A stretch of DNA of 5,223 nt from an uncultured Collinsella sp. (lineage in GTDB: Bacteria; Actinomycetota; Coriobacteriia; Coriobacteriales; Coriobacteriaceae): assembly GCA_902388545.1 (NCBI GenBank), contig CABMPS010000144.1, positions 1 through 5,223 of the forward strand, written 5' to 3'. This document shows, in pieces, positions 1 to 5,223 of this stretch. Positions within the stretch are counted from its first letter, which is position 1. Every line of letters begins with the position of its first letter. Under the pieces are notes generated by a model. That model saw nothing but the letters and a program-made list of their open reading frames with translations, did not search any database and was not told the origin of the DNA. Both the position numbers and the translations under genes were made by a program.

Positions 1-1757
1 AGGCCGCTCCCGCCGATGCCGAGCCCGCCGACGTCCGTCCCGGTCGCAGCCGTCGTACTGCTGCTAAGCGCACGTCCAAGGCCAAGGCTGCCAAGAAGGG
101 TGCGTCCGAGGATTCTGCCGAGACGACCGCCGATGCGTCGACTGATGTCGCCAAGGCCCAGGACGTCGAACAGCCTGCGTCCGAGAAGCCCAAGCGCGGT
201 CGTAAGAAGTCCGTTAAGGCCAAGGCGTCCGAGCAGCAGGATGTCGAAGCGCAGGTTGATTCTGGCGCCGAGGCCAATGACGCCGCCGCGGCCAATGTTG
301 GTACCGCCGCAACCGATGGTGCCGCCCCCGCTGAGGGCGAAGACGGCACTCGTCCCAACCGTCGCCAGCACAAGCGCAACGACGAGCGCAACGAGCGTAA
401 GGACGAGCGCAACAACGACCGTCGCAACCGCCAGCGCGATCGCAAGCAACGCAACAAGGAGCGTAATGCCGCTCCCACCGAGCCAACGCTTTCGCGCGAG
501 GAGCTTGCGGCCATGAAGGTCGCCGAGCTGCGCGAGAAGGCAAAAGAGTTCGAGATCGAGACGACCGGCAAAAAGAAGGCTGAGCTCGTCGAGGAAATCT
601 ACGTCACCGCTGCGAAGGCCGAGGGCTTCCGCGACATCAAGGGCATTCTGCAGATTCGCCCGGACAGCTCCGGCATCATCCACGCCCATGGCTACATGAA
701 GTCCAACGACGACGCCTTCGTGCCCGCCTACCTCATCCGCTCCGCGCGCCTGCGCACGGGCGACGTCATCGAGGGCTCGCTGCGTCCTTCGCGCGGCGGC
801 GACAAGCGCGCCGGCCTCGCCAAAATCACGACCGTCAACGGTCTGGACCCCGAGCAGATTCGCAACCGTCCCAAGTTCGGCGACCTCACCCCGGTCTATC
901 CCAACGAGCCGCTGCGCATGGAGCACGGCAAGGACTCTATTACCGGTCGCGCCATCGACATCGTGTCACCGATCGGCAAGGGCCAGCGCGGCCTGATCGT
1001 GTCCCCGCCCAAGGCCGGCAAGACCACGATCCTCAAGAAGATCTGCCAGTCCATCTCGATTAACAACCCCGAGGTGCACCTCATCTGCCTGCTCGTCGAC
1101 GAGCGCCCCGAAGAGGTCACCGATATGCAGCGTTCCATCAAGGGTGAGGTTGTGGCGTCGACCTTCGATATGCCTGCCGACAACCACACCCGCGTGGCAG
1201 AGCTCGTCATCGAGCGCGCCAAGCGCATCGTGGAGCTGGGTGGCGATGTTGTGGTGGTGCTCGACTCCATCACGCGTCTTGCCCGTGCCTACAACTTGGC
1301 GGCGCCCGCCTCGGGCCGCATCCTTTCGGGCGGCGTCGATTCGGCGGCCCTGTATCCGCCCAAGCGCTTCCTAGGCGCAGCCCGCAATATCGAGAACGGT
1401 GGCTCGCTCACCATCCTGGCCTCTGCCCTCATCGACACCGGTTCCAAGATGGACGAGGTCATCTTTGAGGAGTTCAAGGGCACCGGCAACATGGAGCTTA
1501 AGCTCGACCGCGACCTGGCCGACCGCCGCATCTTCCCGGCTATCGACCCCGTTGCCTCCGGTACGCGTAACGAGGATCTGTTGGTCGACGAGCAGATGCG
1601 TCCGTTTGTCTTTGGTCTGCGTCGCATTCTTGCCGGCATGAACAACACCGAGCGCGCGGCCGCATCGTTTATTAAGGGTCTTAAGGGCACCAACACGAAC
1701 CAGGAGTTCCTGGTGCGTTCGGCCAAAAAACACAGCGACTACGAGCAGACGTTCTAG
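1..1757 (+). CDS. rho: Transcription termination factor Rho, 5'-partial, with long disordered N-terminal extension
   Basis: ATP-dependent RNA helicase/translocase that binds nascent RNA, forms a hexamer and ends transcription. The frame (codons from position 3) is open to the window edge, so the start lies upstream. ATG 513 is internal, because the Rho_N-like helix bundle already begins near 489. Order: Lys/Ala/Glu-rich low-complexity region (3-350), Arg/Asn-rich tract (351-467), helix bundle (about 489-635), OB/cold-shock RNA-binding fold (about 640-800), RecA-type ATPase (about 960-1757). Numbering from Met-513: Walker A SPPKAGKT with Lys170, catalytic Glu197 in VDERPEEV, Walker B VVVVLDS with Asp251, Q-loop SGRILSGGV, R-loop GTGNMEL, arginine finger Arg352 in SGTR. 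These sit a constant 14 residues below E. coli K184, E211, D265 and R366, so the core aligns without gaps between them. The OB-fold aromatic motif is altered (see findings). Visible length is 584 aa, against 419 for E. coli Rho. An intrinsic terminator follows the stop. The identity is certain; the role of the extension is inference. Confidence 0.97.
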   Translation, partial: AAPADAEPADVRPGRSRRTAAKRTSKAKAAKKGASEDSAETTADASTDVAKAQDVEQPASEKPKRGRKKSVKAKASEQQDVEAQVDSGAEANDAAAANVGTAATDGAAPAEGEDGTRPNRRQHKRNDERNERKDERNNDRRNRQRDRKQRNKERNAAPTEPTLSREELAAMKVAELREKAKEFEIETTGKKKAELVEEIYVTAAKAEGFRDIKGILQIRPDSSGIIHAHGYMKSNDDAFVPAYLIRSARLRTGDVIEGSLRPSRGGDKRAGLAKITTVNGLDPEQIRNRPKFGDLTPVYPNEPLRMEHGKDSITGRAIDIVSPIGKGQRGLIVSPPKAGKTTILKKICQSISINNPEVHLICLLVDERPEEVTDMQRSIKGEVVASTFDMPADNHTRVAELVIERAKRIVELGGDVVVVLDSITRLARAYNLAAPASGRILSGGVDSAALYPPKRFLGAARNIENGGSLTILASALIDTGSKMDEVIFEEFKGTGNMELKLDRDLADRRIFPAIDPVASGTRNEDLLVDEQMRPFVFGLRRILAGMNNTERAAASFIKGLKGTNTNQEFLVRSAKKHSDYEQTF

Positions 1758-1797
1758 GTTGTCATCCACACGCAACGATAGTCATCAATGCGATAGA

Positions 1798-1826
1798 GGG
1801 TCGGGGCTTTGAGCCTCGGCCCTTTT
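1798..1826 (+). terminator. Intrinsic terminator downstream of rho
   Basis: An 11-bp stem (1798-1808 with 1812-1822, two G-T wobbles, mostly G-C) with a 3-nt TTG loop is followed by TTTT. It lies 41 bases after the rho stop codon, so the gene for Rho appears to end at a Rho-independent site. A weaker 5-bp hairpin (AGCGC 1831-1835 with GCGCT 1842-1846) followed by TATTTTT could act as a back-up. Confidence 0.8.
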
Positions 1827-1905
1827 CCATAGCGCCGCTCCGCGCTTATTTTTGACCGTAAGACCGACGAGCAGCAGGTTTCCCGTTTCAATCCGACATC
1901 GTCGC

Positions 1906-1934
1906 TTGCAATCGGCAGGGCGGTTTCGCATAAT
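1906..1934 (+). promoter_or_regulatory. Sigma70-type promoter for the 2071 gene and vanZ
   Basis: TTGCAA (1906-1911) and CATAAT (1929-1934) are separated by exactly 17 bases, a near-consensus -35/-10 pair. Transcription would begin near 1941, leaving an untranslated leader of about 130 nt before ATG 2071. It lies after the rho terminator, which fits an independent transcription unit. The call is by eye only. Confidence 0.6.
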
Positions 1935-2059
1935 AGCTTTTAAGCTTCGCGACGGAAAACGCAGATGAAACGAACCATATACCGTTGCTTTGGGGCATAG
2001 CCCCGCTTCATCTTCTCTCGCGCAGCCAACTGAATGATGCGATTTGGGTGCTGGAAGAT
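1935..2059 (+). other. Structured untranslated leader, possible 11-codon leader ORF
   Basis: This stretch would be the 5' leader of the downstream mRNA. It contains a GGGGC/GCCCC hairpin with an ATA loop (1992-2004) enclosed by a 7-bp longer-range pairing of AGATGAA (1963-1969) with TTCATCT (2007-2013). An 11-codon ORF (ATG 1965, stop TAG 1998-2000, peptide MKRTIYRCFGA) ends inside the hairpin loop and has only a weak ribosome binding site (GACGGA). No known riboswitch or T-box motif was recognised. A regulatory role is conjecture. Confidence 0.3.
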
Positions 2060-2065
2060 GGGGAG
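2060..2065 (+). promoter_or_regulatory. Ribosome binding site fixing start at 2071
   Basis: GGGGAG lies 5 bases before ATG 2071. This favours 2071 over the in-frame TTG at 2044, which would add nine residues and place this motif inside the coding region. Confidence 0.7.
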
Positions 2066-2070
2066 AGCTC

Positions 2071-3461
2071 ATGGCTTCTTCTGATGCAACACAACGAGCA
2101 GTCCTTGCCGGACTTTCGTGTGGGATCGGCCTTGCCGCTCCCGTGGTTATGTATGCCGCGACGCTGCCGTTTTCGTCGGTGAACGAGACGGTCGTGGCGG
2201 GTGCAGTTCCCTTCGCCGTGGGCGCGGTGGCGGGCGTGGGTATCTATGCCGCCTCGCTGGGTATCTCCGAGTATCGTGCGCAGCGTGAAGAGCGTCTGTT
2301 CCAGCCCGATGCCATGGGCGGTGCCGCCAATCTCAATCAGCATCAAAGCGAGTTCAAGACCGCCTCGATTCCAGCTCAGCAGCAGGATGCGACTCCATAC
2401 GCTGCGGCTTCTGCTTTTCAGGCTCAGTCGGAGCAGTCTACCTCGGCATTCCTTTCCGGCCTGACCGGTGCGTTCCAACGCCGTCATGCCGACGATGGTG
2501 TCCCTACCATCGCTCGAGCCGCAGATGCCATGGACGAGGCCGAGGCTTGGTCCATGATCGACAGCATGCTCGACGACGATTCGCCGGTTAGCTGCGACCC
2601 TGCGCGCTCGCGCGACGTCTATCAAGTCGCCATCGACGAGCTCACCAACGGCGGGCAGACCGGCTCCTTCAATCGCGATGACATCGCCGCTGCGGCACGC
2701 GCCGTGTCTGGCTCCCAGGCCGCCCCTGCGGGCAGCACGGCGGCTTTCGTGGCACTCGTTGCCAACGCGGCAGCCAATAACGCCTGCAGCGCTACCTCGG
2801 CGGACGCGAACGCTTCTGCCGACAATTCGTACGTTGATGAAGCCATGGCCGCGGACGAGGAGGCCGTTGCCGCCCGCCGCGCCGCCGAAAGCTCGCTTTG
2901 GGGCGCTCCTGCCCAGCAGCAGGCGGCCGAGGCTGCGCCGTACAACGCAAACCTCGCCAGCATGCCTATCATCTCCGGTGTCGCGGACATCGATCTCGAT
3001 GACCTCGATGAGCCTGCAGCCATCACCGCAACGATTGATGCCCAAGATCGCATCGACACCGGCGACCTTCCGGATGCCTCGCTTGAGGTTGATGTCCCCA
3101 TGGCCGATTACTCGGGCCACGAGGACATGTGGGCCGCCGCCACCGCGATTCTGGACGAGATCGACGAGCCTGCTCCTGTTGCAGCCCCCGCTCCCCTCAG
3201 CCTGCTGCACCCGCCTATGTCGGCCGTCACAGCGCTGTGTTCCCCGAGGATACTGCCCGCATCTCGCGCGAGAGCATCGAGCGAGCCGAGGCTATTGCCG
3301 CCGGCATTATGGAAAATCGTCGTCACGAGCGCGTCAATCAGATCCTCGAGGAAGAGATCGAGCGCCTGCAGTCCTCTACCGCCAAGCGTACGGGCCGTGC
3401 CTATCTGAGCGTTATCGAGGGCGGTACCGCCAGCTTCGCGCCGCTCCGCGCGGAGGCATAA
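2071..3461 (+). CDS. Hypothetical Ala-rich acidic membrane-anchored protein, with apparent frameshift
   Basis: I do not recognise a family. Starting at ATG 2071, the protein has two hydrophobic segments (about residues 10-33 and 40-64), then a basic stretch with EYRAQREER that should lie in the cytoplasm. A long Ala/Asp/Glu/Gln/Ser-rich region of probable disorder follows, with acidic patches such as MLDDDSP and DIDLDDLDEP. The first frame runs to 3408 but turns into Arg/Ser/Pro-rich shadow sequence after about 3190. The sensible continuation is in the frame used by 3201-3461: an Ala/Pro linker, a charged helical segment (about 3256-3375, possible coiled coil) and a tail with AYLSVIEGGTA, ending at TAA 3459-3461. 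One missing base in a C run at 3185-3196 explains the break; restoring it gives a protein of 463 aa. Genome pipelines would call this either a pseudogene or a truncated 2071-3408 ORF. Only 7 bases separate it from vanZ, so the two are probably one operon. Function is unknown; a role as a scaffold or envelope protein is a guess. Confidence 0.75.
3185..3200 (+). other. Reading-frame break (probable 1-base deletion in a C run)
   Basis: C runs lie at 3185-3189 (five) and 3193-3196 (four). Adding one C to either run joins the upstream frame (ending DEPAPVAAPAP) to the downstream frame (QPAAPAYVGRHSAVF) through a plausible Pro/Ala linker. Codon use on both sides looks genuine. This could be a sequencing or assembly error, a recent mutation or strand-slippage variation. 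No canonical -1 slippery heptamer in register with the upstream frame was found. Confidence 0.75.
3452..3456 (+). promoter_or_regulatory. Ribosome binding site of vanZ-family gene, long spacing
   Basis: GGAGG lies inside the last codons of the upstream gene, 12 bases before ATG 3469. The spacing is longer than the usual 5-9, and no other start codon fits in frame. The overlap suggests that translation of the two genes is coupled. Confidence 0.45.
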
Positions 3462-3468
3462 CTTCTGC

Positions 3469-3918
3469 ATGGTTAAGATCAATCGAAAATGGGCGGTCGT
3501 GACCTGCCTGATGGCGCTCTTGATCTGGGGCAATTCGCTGGTTCCCGGCTCGGGGTCGGGCTCGCTGAGCCTAACGGTCATGGAAGCTATCCGCGGTTTC
3601 CTGCACGGTGTGGGACTTCCATATGCATGGGTGACCAACTTTGTTGTTCGCAAGTGCGCGCATTTTACCGAGTATATGGTGCTCGGCATCCTGGCAACGC
3701 ATGCGTTTGATTATGAGGGGCGGCGCACCTTTGACGTGCTGCTGCCCACGGCGGTGTTCCTGCTGCTGATTCCTTCGATCGACGAGACGATTCAGCTTTT
3801 TGTGCCGGGACGCGCCGGCATGATCACCGATGTGATGATCGACTGCTGTGGAGCGGCAACGGGCGTTGTGCTCCGATATCTCTTACGGCCGCTGATGCGC
3901 GCCAAAAAAGCCGCCTAG
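3469..3918 (+). CDS. VanZ-family membrane protein
   Basis: A 149-aa protein with four predicted membrane segments (about residues 7-24, 64-81, 88-104 and 121-140). Family motifs are visible: NSLVPG near 22-27, RKCAHFTEYMVLG at 61-73, and SIDETIQLFVPGR at 103-115, followed by D..ID..G...G at 121-132. VanZ is the accessory protein of Tn1546 linked to teicoplanin resistance, but most chromosomal relatives have no proven function. No vanA/vanH/vanX-like gene lies nearby, so resistance should not be inferred. The length suits a stand-alone VanZ-like domain. It follows the unrecognised membrane protein gene by 7 bases and probably shares its promoter at 1906-1934. The stop codon TAG (3916-3918) lies inside the terminator stem. 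Confidence 0.9.
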   Translation: MVKINRKWAVVTCLMALLIWGNSLVPGSGSGSLSLTVMEAIRGFLHGVGLPYAWVTNFVVRKCAHFTEYMVLGILATHAFDYEGRRTFDVLLPTAVFLLLIPSIDETIQLFVPGRAGMITDVMIDCCGAATGVVLRYLLRPLMRAKKAA

Positions 3919-3950
3919 GACGTATTGTTTGGTCCTAGGCGGCCTTTTTT
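3904..3950. terminator. Bidirectional intrinsic terminator between convergent vanZ and ROK kinase genes
   Basis: A perfect 12-bp stem (GCCGCCTAGGAC 3910-3921 with 3932-3943) with a 10-nt loop is flanked by AAAAAA (3904-3909) and TTTTTT (3945-3950). It can therefore end transcripts in both directions. The left arm and A run are also coding sequence: they encode the vanZ C-terminal Lys-Lys-Ala-Ala and its stop. The kinase stop codon lies 10 bases beyond the T run. Confidence 0.92.
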
Positions 3951-3960
3951 ATTTGAGGGC

Positions 3961-4923
3961 TTATATGAGGCGTGGTGGCGTCGTTCCGTAGGTCGGATTT
4001 GCCGGGCGCGCCACGCCCTGTGGGTGCGTCTGCTGCTGAAGCGCCTGTGCGCCCAGGGCCAGGCAGCCCATAATGCCCTGCTTGCCCTCGAGGCTGTTGT
4101 TGACGATATAGCTATCGATGTCGGCCATCTCGGGCGTGACGATGTAGCCGTTGAGCATCTCGGCGCACTTCTTGCGTGCGAGCGGCACGATGGGGGTGTG
4201 ATCGGCCACGCCGCCACCGATGACGATCTTCTGCGGTGCGTAGCACAGGATGTAGGTCATGAGCGCCTGCGCCAGATAGCCGGCGAGCAGGCCCATGGCC
4301 TCCGGGTCATCGGCCATCTCTCCGGCGCTCTTGCCACCCCAGCGCTTTTTGACGCCGGGACCGGCGATGAGGCCCTCGAGGCAGTTGTCGTGGAAGGGGC
4401 AGCCGCTGTGCTCGCCGATGGTGTCGCGCGGGTCGCGCGTGACCAGGATGTGGCCGGCCTCGGGATGCATCATGCCGTGCACGAGCTTACCGCCCGAGAG
4501 CACGCCGGCGCCCACGCCGGTACCGATGGTCAGATACACCACGTCAGTGAGGCCCTGGGCGCAACCAAAGGTGACCTCGCCCAGGCAGGCGACGTTGACG
4601 TCGGTGTCGTAGCCGCAGGGAATATTGAGCTCGTTTTGGATGGTGCCCAGCAGGTCAAAGTAGCGCCATGCCGTTTTGGGCGTCTCCAGGATCTTGCCGT
4701 ATTGGGACGAGGCAGGGTTGACTGCGGTGGGGCCAAAGGCGCCGATGCCCAGCGCGGCGATGTCCTTGTCGGCAAACCATGCGTTGACGGCCTCAACGGT
4801 CTCCTGCGGGGTCGTGGTCGCAATCTGCTCGCGTTCCAGGACCGTGCCGTCTGCATAGCCCGTGGCGCAGACCATCTTGGTGCCGCCGGCCTCGAGCGCT
4901 CCGATAAGCTGCTGCTCTGCCAT
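3961..4923 (-). CDS. ROK-family sugar kinase, fructokinase type (ScrK/YdhR-like)
   Basis: Predicted cytosolic ATP-dependent sugar kinase, most likely fructose to fructose 6-phosphate (EC 2.7.1.4 type). The N-terminal phosphate-binding segment is GALEAGGTK (8-16), followed by GIGAFGP (59-65). The catalytic base is Asp108 in TDVNVACLGE, and the second nucleotide-binding segment is TIGTGVGAG (132-140). The ROK zinc motif takes the His/Cys/His/Cys form of the fructokinase branch: His158 in HPEAGH, Cys175, His178 and Cys181 in CPFHDNCLEG. IVIGGGV (233-239) closes the C-terminal lobe. The protein has 320 aa, against about 290-300 in this branch; the excess is a Gln/Pro-rich tail (about 296-320). 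ATG 4921-4923 is preceded by GAGAGG (4930-4935) at 6 bases. No transporter or other sugar gene is adjacent, so the substrate rests on homology only; mannose or another hexose is possible. Transcription probably starts from the -10 at 4959-4964 and ends at 3904-3950. Confidence 0.93.
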   Translation of the reverse strand: MAEQQLIGALEAGGTKMVCATGYADGTVLEREQIATTTPQETVEAVNAWFADKDIAALGIGAFGPTAVNPASSQYGKILETPKTAWRYFDLLGTIQNELNIPCGYDTDVNVACLGEVTFGCAQGLTDVVYLTIGTGVGAGVLSGGKLVHGMMHPEAGHILVTRDPRDTIGEHSGCPFHDNCLEGLIAGPGVKKRWGGKSAGEMADDPEAMGLLAGYLAQALMTYILCYAPQKIVIGGGVADHTPIVPLARKKCAEMLNGYIVTPEMADIDSYIVNNSLEGKQGIMGCLALGAQALQQQTHPQGVARPANPTYGTTPPRLI

Positions 4924-4958
4924 AGTATTCCTCTCTGGACGAGTTGCTCCGTGACTAA

Positions 4959-4964
4959 AGTATA
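4959..4964 (-). promoter_or_regulatory. Candidate -10 box of the ROK kinase promoter
   Basis: On the minus strand this reads TATACT (5 of 6 to TATAAT), about 35 bases before the start codon. A 17-base spacer puts the -35 at 4982-4987 (ACCTCA), a poor match, though the spacer is very A/T rich. The TATAGCG/CGCTATA inverted repeat (4961-4967 and 4988-4994) overlaps the -10 and flanks the spacer, which would suit an operator. This is an inference. Confidence 0.4.
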
Positions 4965-4990
4965 GCGCTCTAAAAAATAAATGAGGTCGC

Positions 4991-5035
4991 TATAAAAAGA
5001 AACCTCATGGCCCAACGGGTTCACGAGGTTTCTTT
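4991..5035 (-). terminator. Intrinsic terminator of the aminotransferase gene
   Basis: A perfect 11-bp stem (AAAGAAACCTC 4996-5006 with GAGGTTTCTTT 5025-5035) encloses an 18-nt loop that can itself form CCC-AAC-GGG. On the minus strand it runs into a T-rich tract. It lies 24 bases after the aminotransferase stop. A second, mutually exclusive hairpin (5002-5008 with 4981-4987) is followed on the minus strand by TTATTTTTT and could be a back-up or alternative terminator. Confidence 0.7.
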
Positions 5036-5059
5036 AGTGCCTTTAGTTACTGACCGTCC

Positions 5060-5223
5060 TTACCCGCGCGGGTTGATTTTATCACGTAGCGACTTGAGGT
5101 TCTCAAGCGCAGCGTTGAGCGTCTCGTCTCGCTTGGCAAAGTGGAAACGAATCAGATGGTTGACGGGCTCGCGGAAGAAGCTCGATCCGGGAACAGCGCC
5201 CACGCCCACCTTGGAGGCCAAAT
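5060..5223 (-). CDS. PLP-dependent class I/II aminotransferase, C-terminal fragment (5'-partial)
   Basis: The reverse strand is open from the right edge to TAA (5060-5062) and gives 53 residues beginning LASKVGVGAVPGSSF and ending NPRG. The GVGAVPGSSF segment, then NHLIRFHFAK and DETLNAALENL, match the C-terminal small domain of fold-type I aminotransferases. The Arg in HLIRFHFAK corresponds to the arginine that binds the substrate carboxylate (Arg386 in aspartate aminotransferase numbering). The closest subgroup from memory is the methionine/kynurenine/aspartate aminotransferase group (YbdL-like). The PLP lysine and the rest of the active site lie outside the window, so the substrate cannot be told. 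It is followed by the terminator at 4991-5035, which separates it from the ROK kinase gene on the same strand. Confidence 0.85.
   Translation of the reverse strand, partial: LASKVGVGAVPGSSFFREPVNHLIRFHFAKRDETLNAALENLKSLRDKINPRG

Noticed and set aside
16..516. Open frame on the plus strand encoding a Pro/Arg/Ser-rich 166-aa protein
   Set aside because: It overlaps the Rho N-terminal extension in another frame, and its composition is typical of a shifted reading of GC-rich coding DNA. The Rho frame continues without a break into the conserved domains.
1758..2070. tRNA, known riboswitch or insertion-sequence remnant in the intergenic region
   Set aside because: No cloverleaf or recognised aptamer was seen, and no transposase fragment or flanking target duplication.
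3180..3200. Programmed -1 ribosomal frameshift
   Set aside because: No X XXY YYZ slippery heptamer in the proper register and no clear downstream pseudoknot was seen. A missing C is simpler, though not proven.
2008..3210. Long antisense open frame (400 aa) opposite the membrane protein gene
   Set aside because: It has Arg/Gly-rich shadow composition, no recognisable domain, and covers the promoter leader and the genuine gene. High GC content keeps antisense frames open.
3129..3461. Separate small gene downstream of the membrane protein gene
   Set aside because: Its first 24 or so residues are shadow sequence and it has no convincing ribosome binding site. The real part is the frameshifted C-terminus of the 2071 gene.
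3469..3918. Glycopeptide resistance cluster
   Set aside because: Only a VanZ-like domain is present, without a ligase, dehydrogenase, dipeptidase or two-component system nearby.
3925..4965. Plus-strand open frame of 346 aa opposite the ROK kinase
   Set aside because: It is the mirror of the kinase codons, and begins inside the bidirectional terminator. The minus-strand product has every ROK motif.

Overview
The window is high-GC coding DNA from what looks like a Gram-positive actinobacterium, most likely of the Coriobacteriia (a Collinsella-like gut commensal). This placement is an inference. It rests on the GC-rich codon use, a Rho factor with a long charged N-terminal extension of the kind seen in high-GC Gram-positives, and the mix of VanZ-family and Zn-type ROK sugar-kinase genes. 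No rRNA or other definitive marker is present.

Layout: (1) 1-1757, plus strand: the transcription terminator Rho. Its reading frame is open to the left edge, so the start lies outside the window. About 170 codons of low-complexity, Lys/Ala- then Arg/Asn-rich extension precede the helix bundle, the RNA-binding fold and a fully conserved RecA-type ATPase. (2) 1758-2070: an intergenic region of 313 bases holding an intrinsic terminator for rho, a good sigma70-type promoter and a leader of about 130 nt with foldable repeats. (3) 2071-3461, plus strand: an unrecognised Ala-rich, acidic protein with two N-terminal membrane segments. The sequence as given carries a one-base reading-frame break near 3185-3200. 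(4) 3469-3918, plus strand: a small VanZ-family membrane protein, probably co-transcribed with (3). (5) 3904-3950: a strong bidirectional terminator that contains the vanZ stop codon and also serves the convergent gene. (6) 3961-4923, minus strand: a ROK-family fructokinase-type sugar kinase. (7) 4924-5059: an intergenic region dense in nested inverted repeats, with a terminator for the upstream minus-strand gene and the kinase promoter. (8) 5060-5223, minus strand: the C-terminal 53 residues of a PLP-dependent class I/II aminotransferase, cut by the right edge.

No mobile element, CRISPR array, tRNA or rRNA gene was seen, and no obvious defence or biosynthetic system. The genes look like ordinary chromosomal neighbours and not one pathway. 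The points most worth a second look are Rho itself (disordered Arg/Asn-rich extension together with substituted aromatic residues in the primary RNA-binding motif), the frame break in the orphan membrane gene, and the nested repeats upstream of the kinase.
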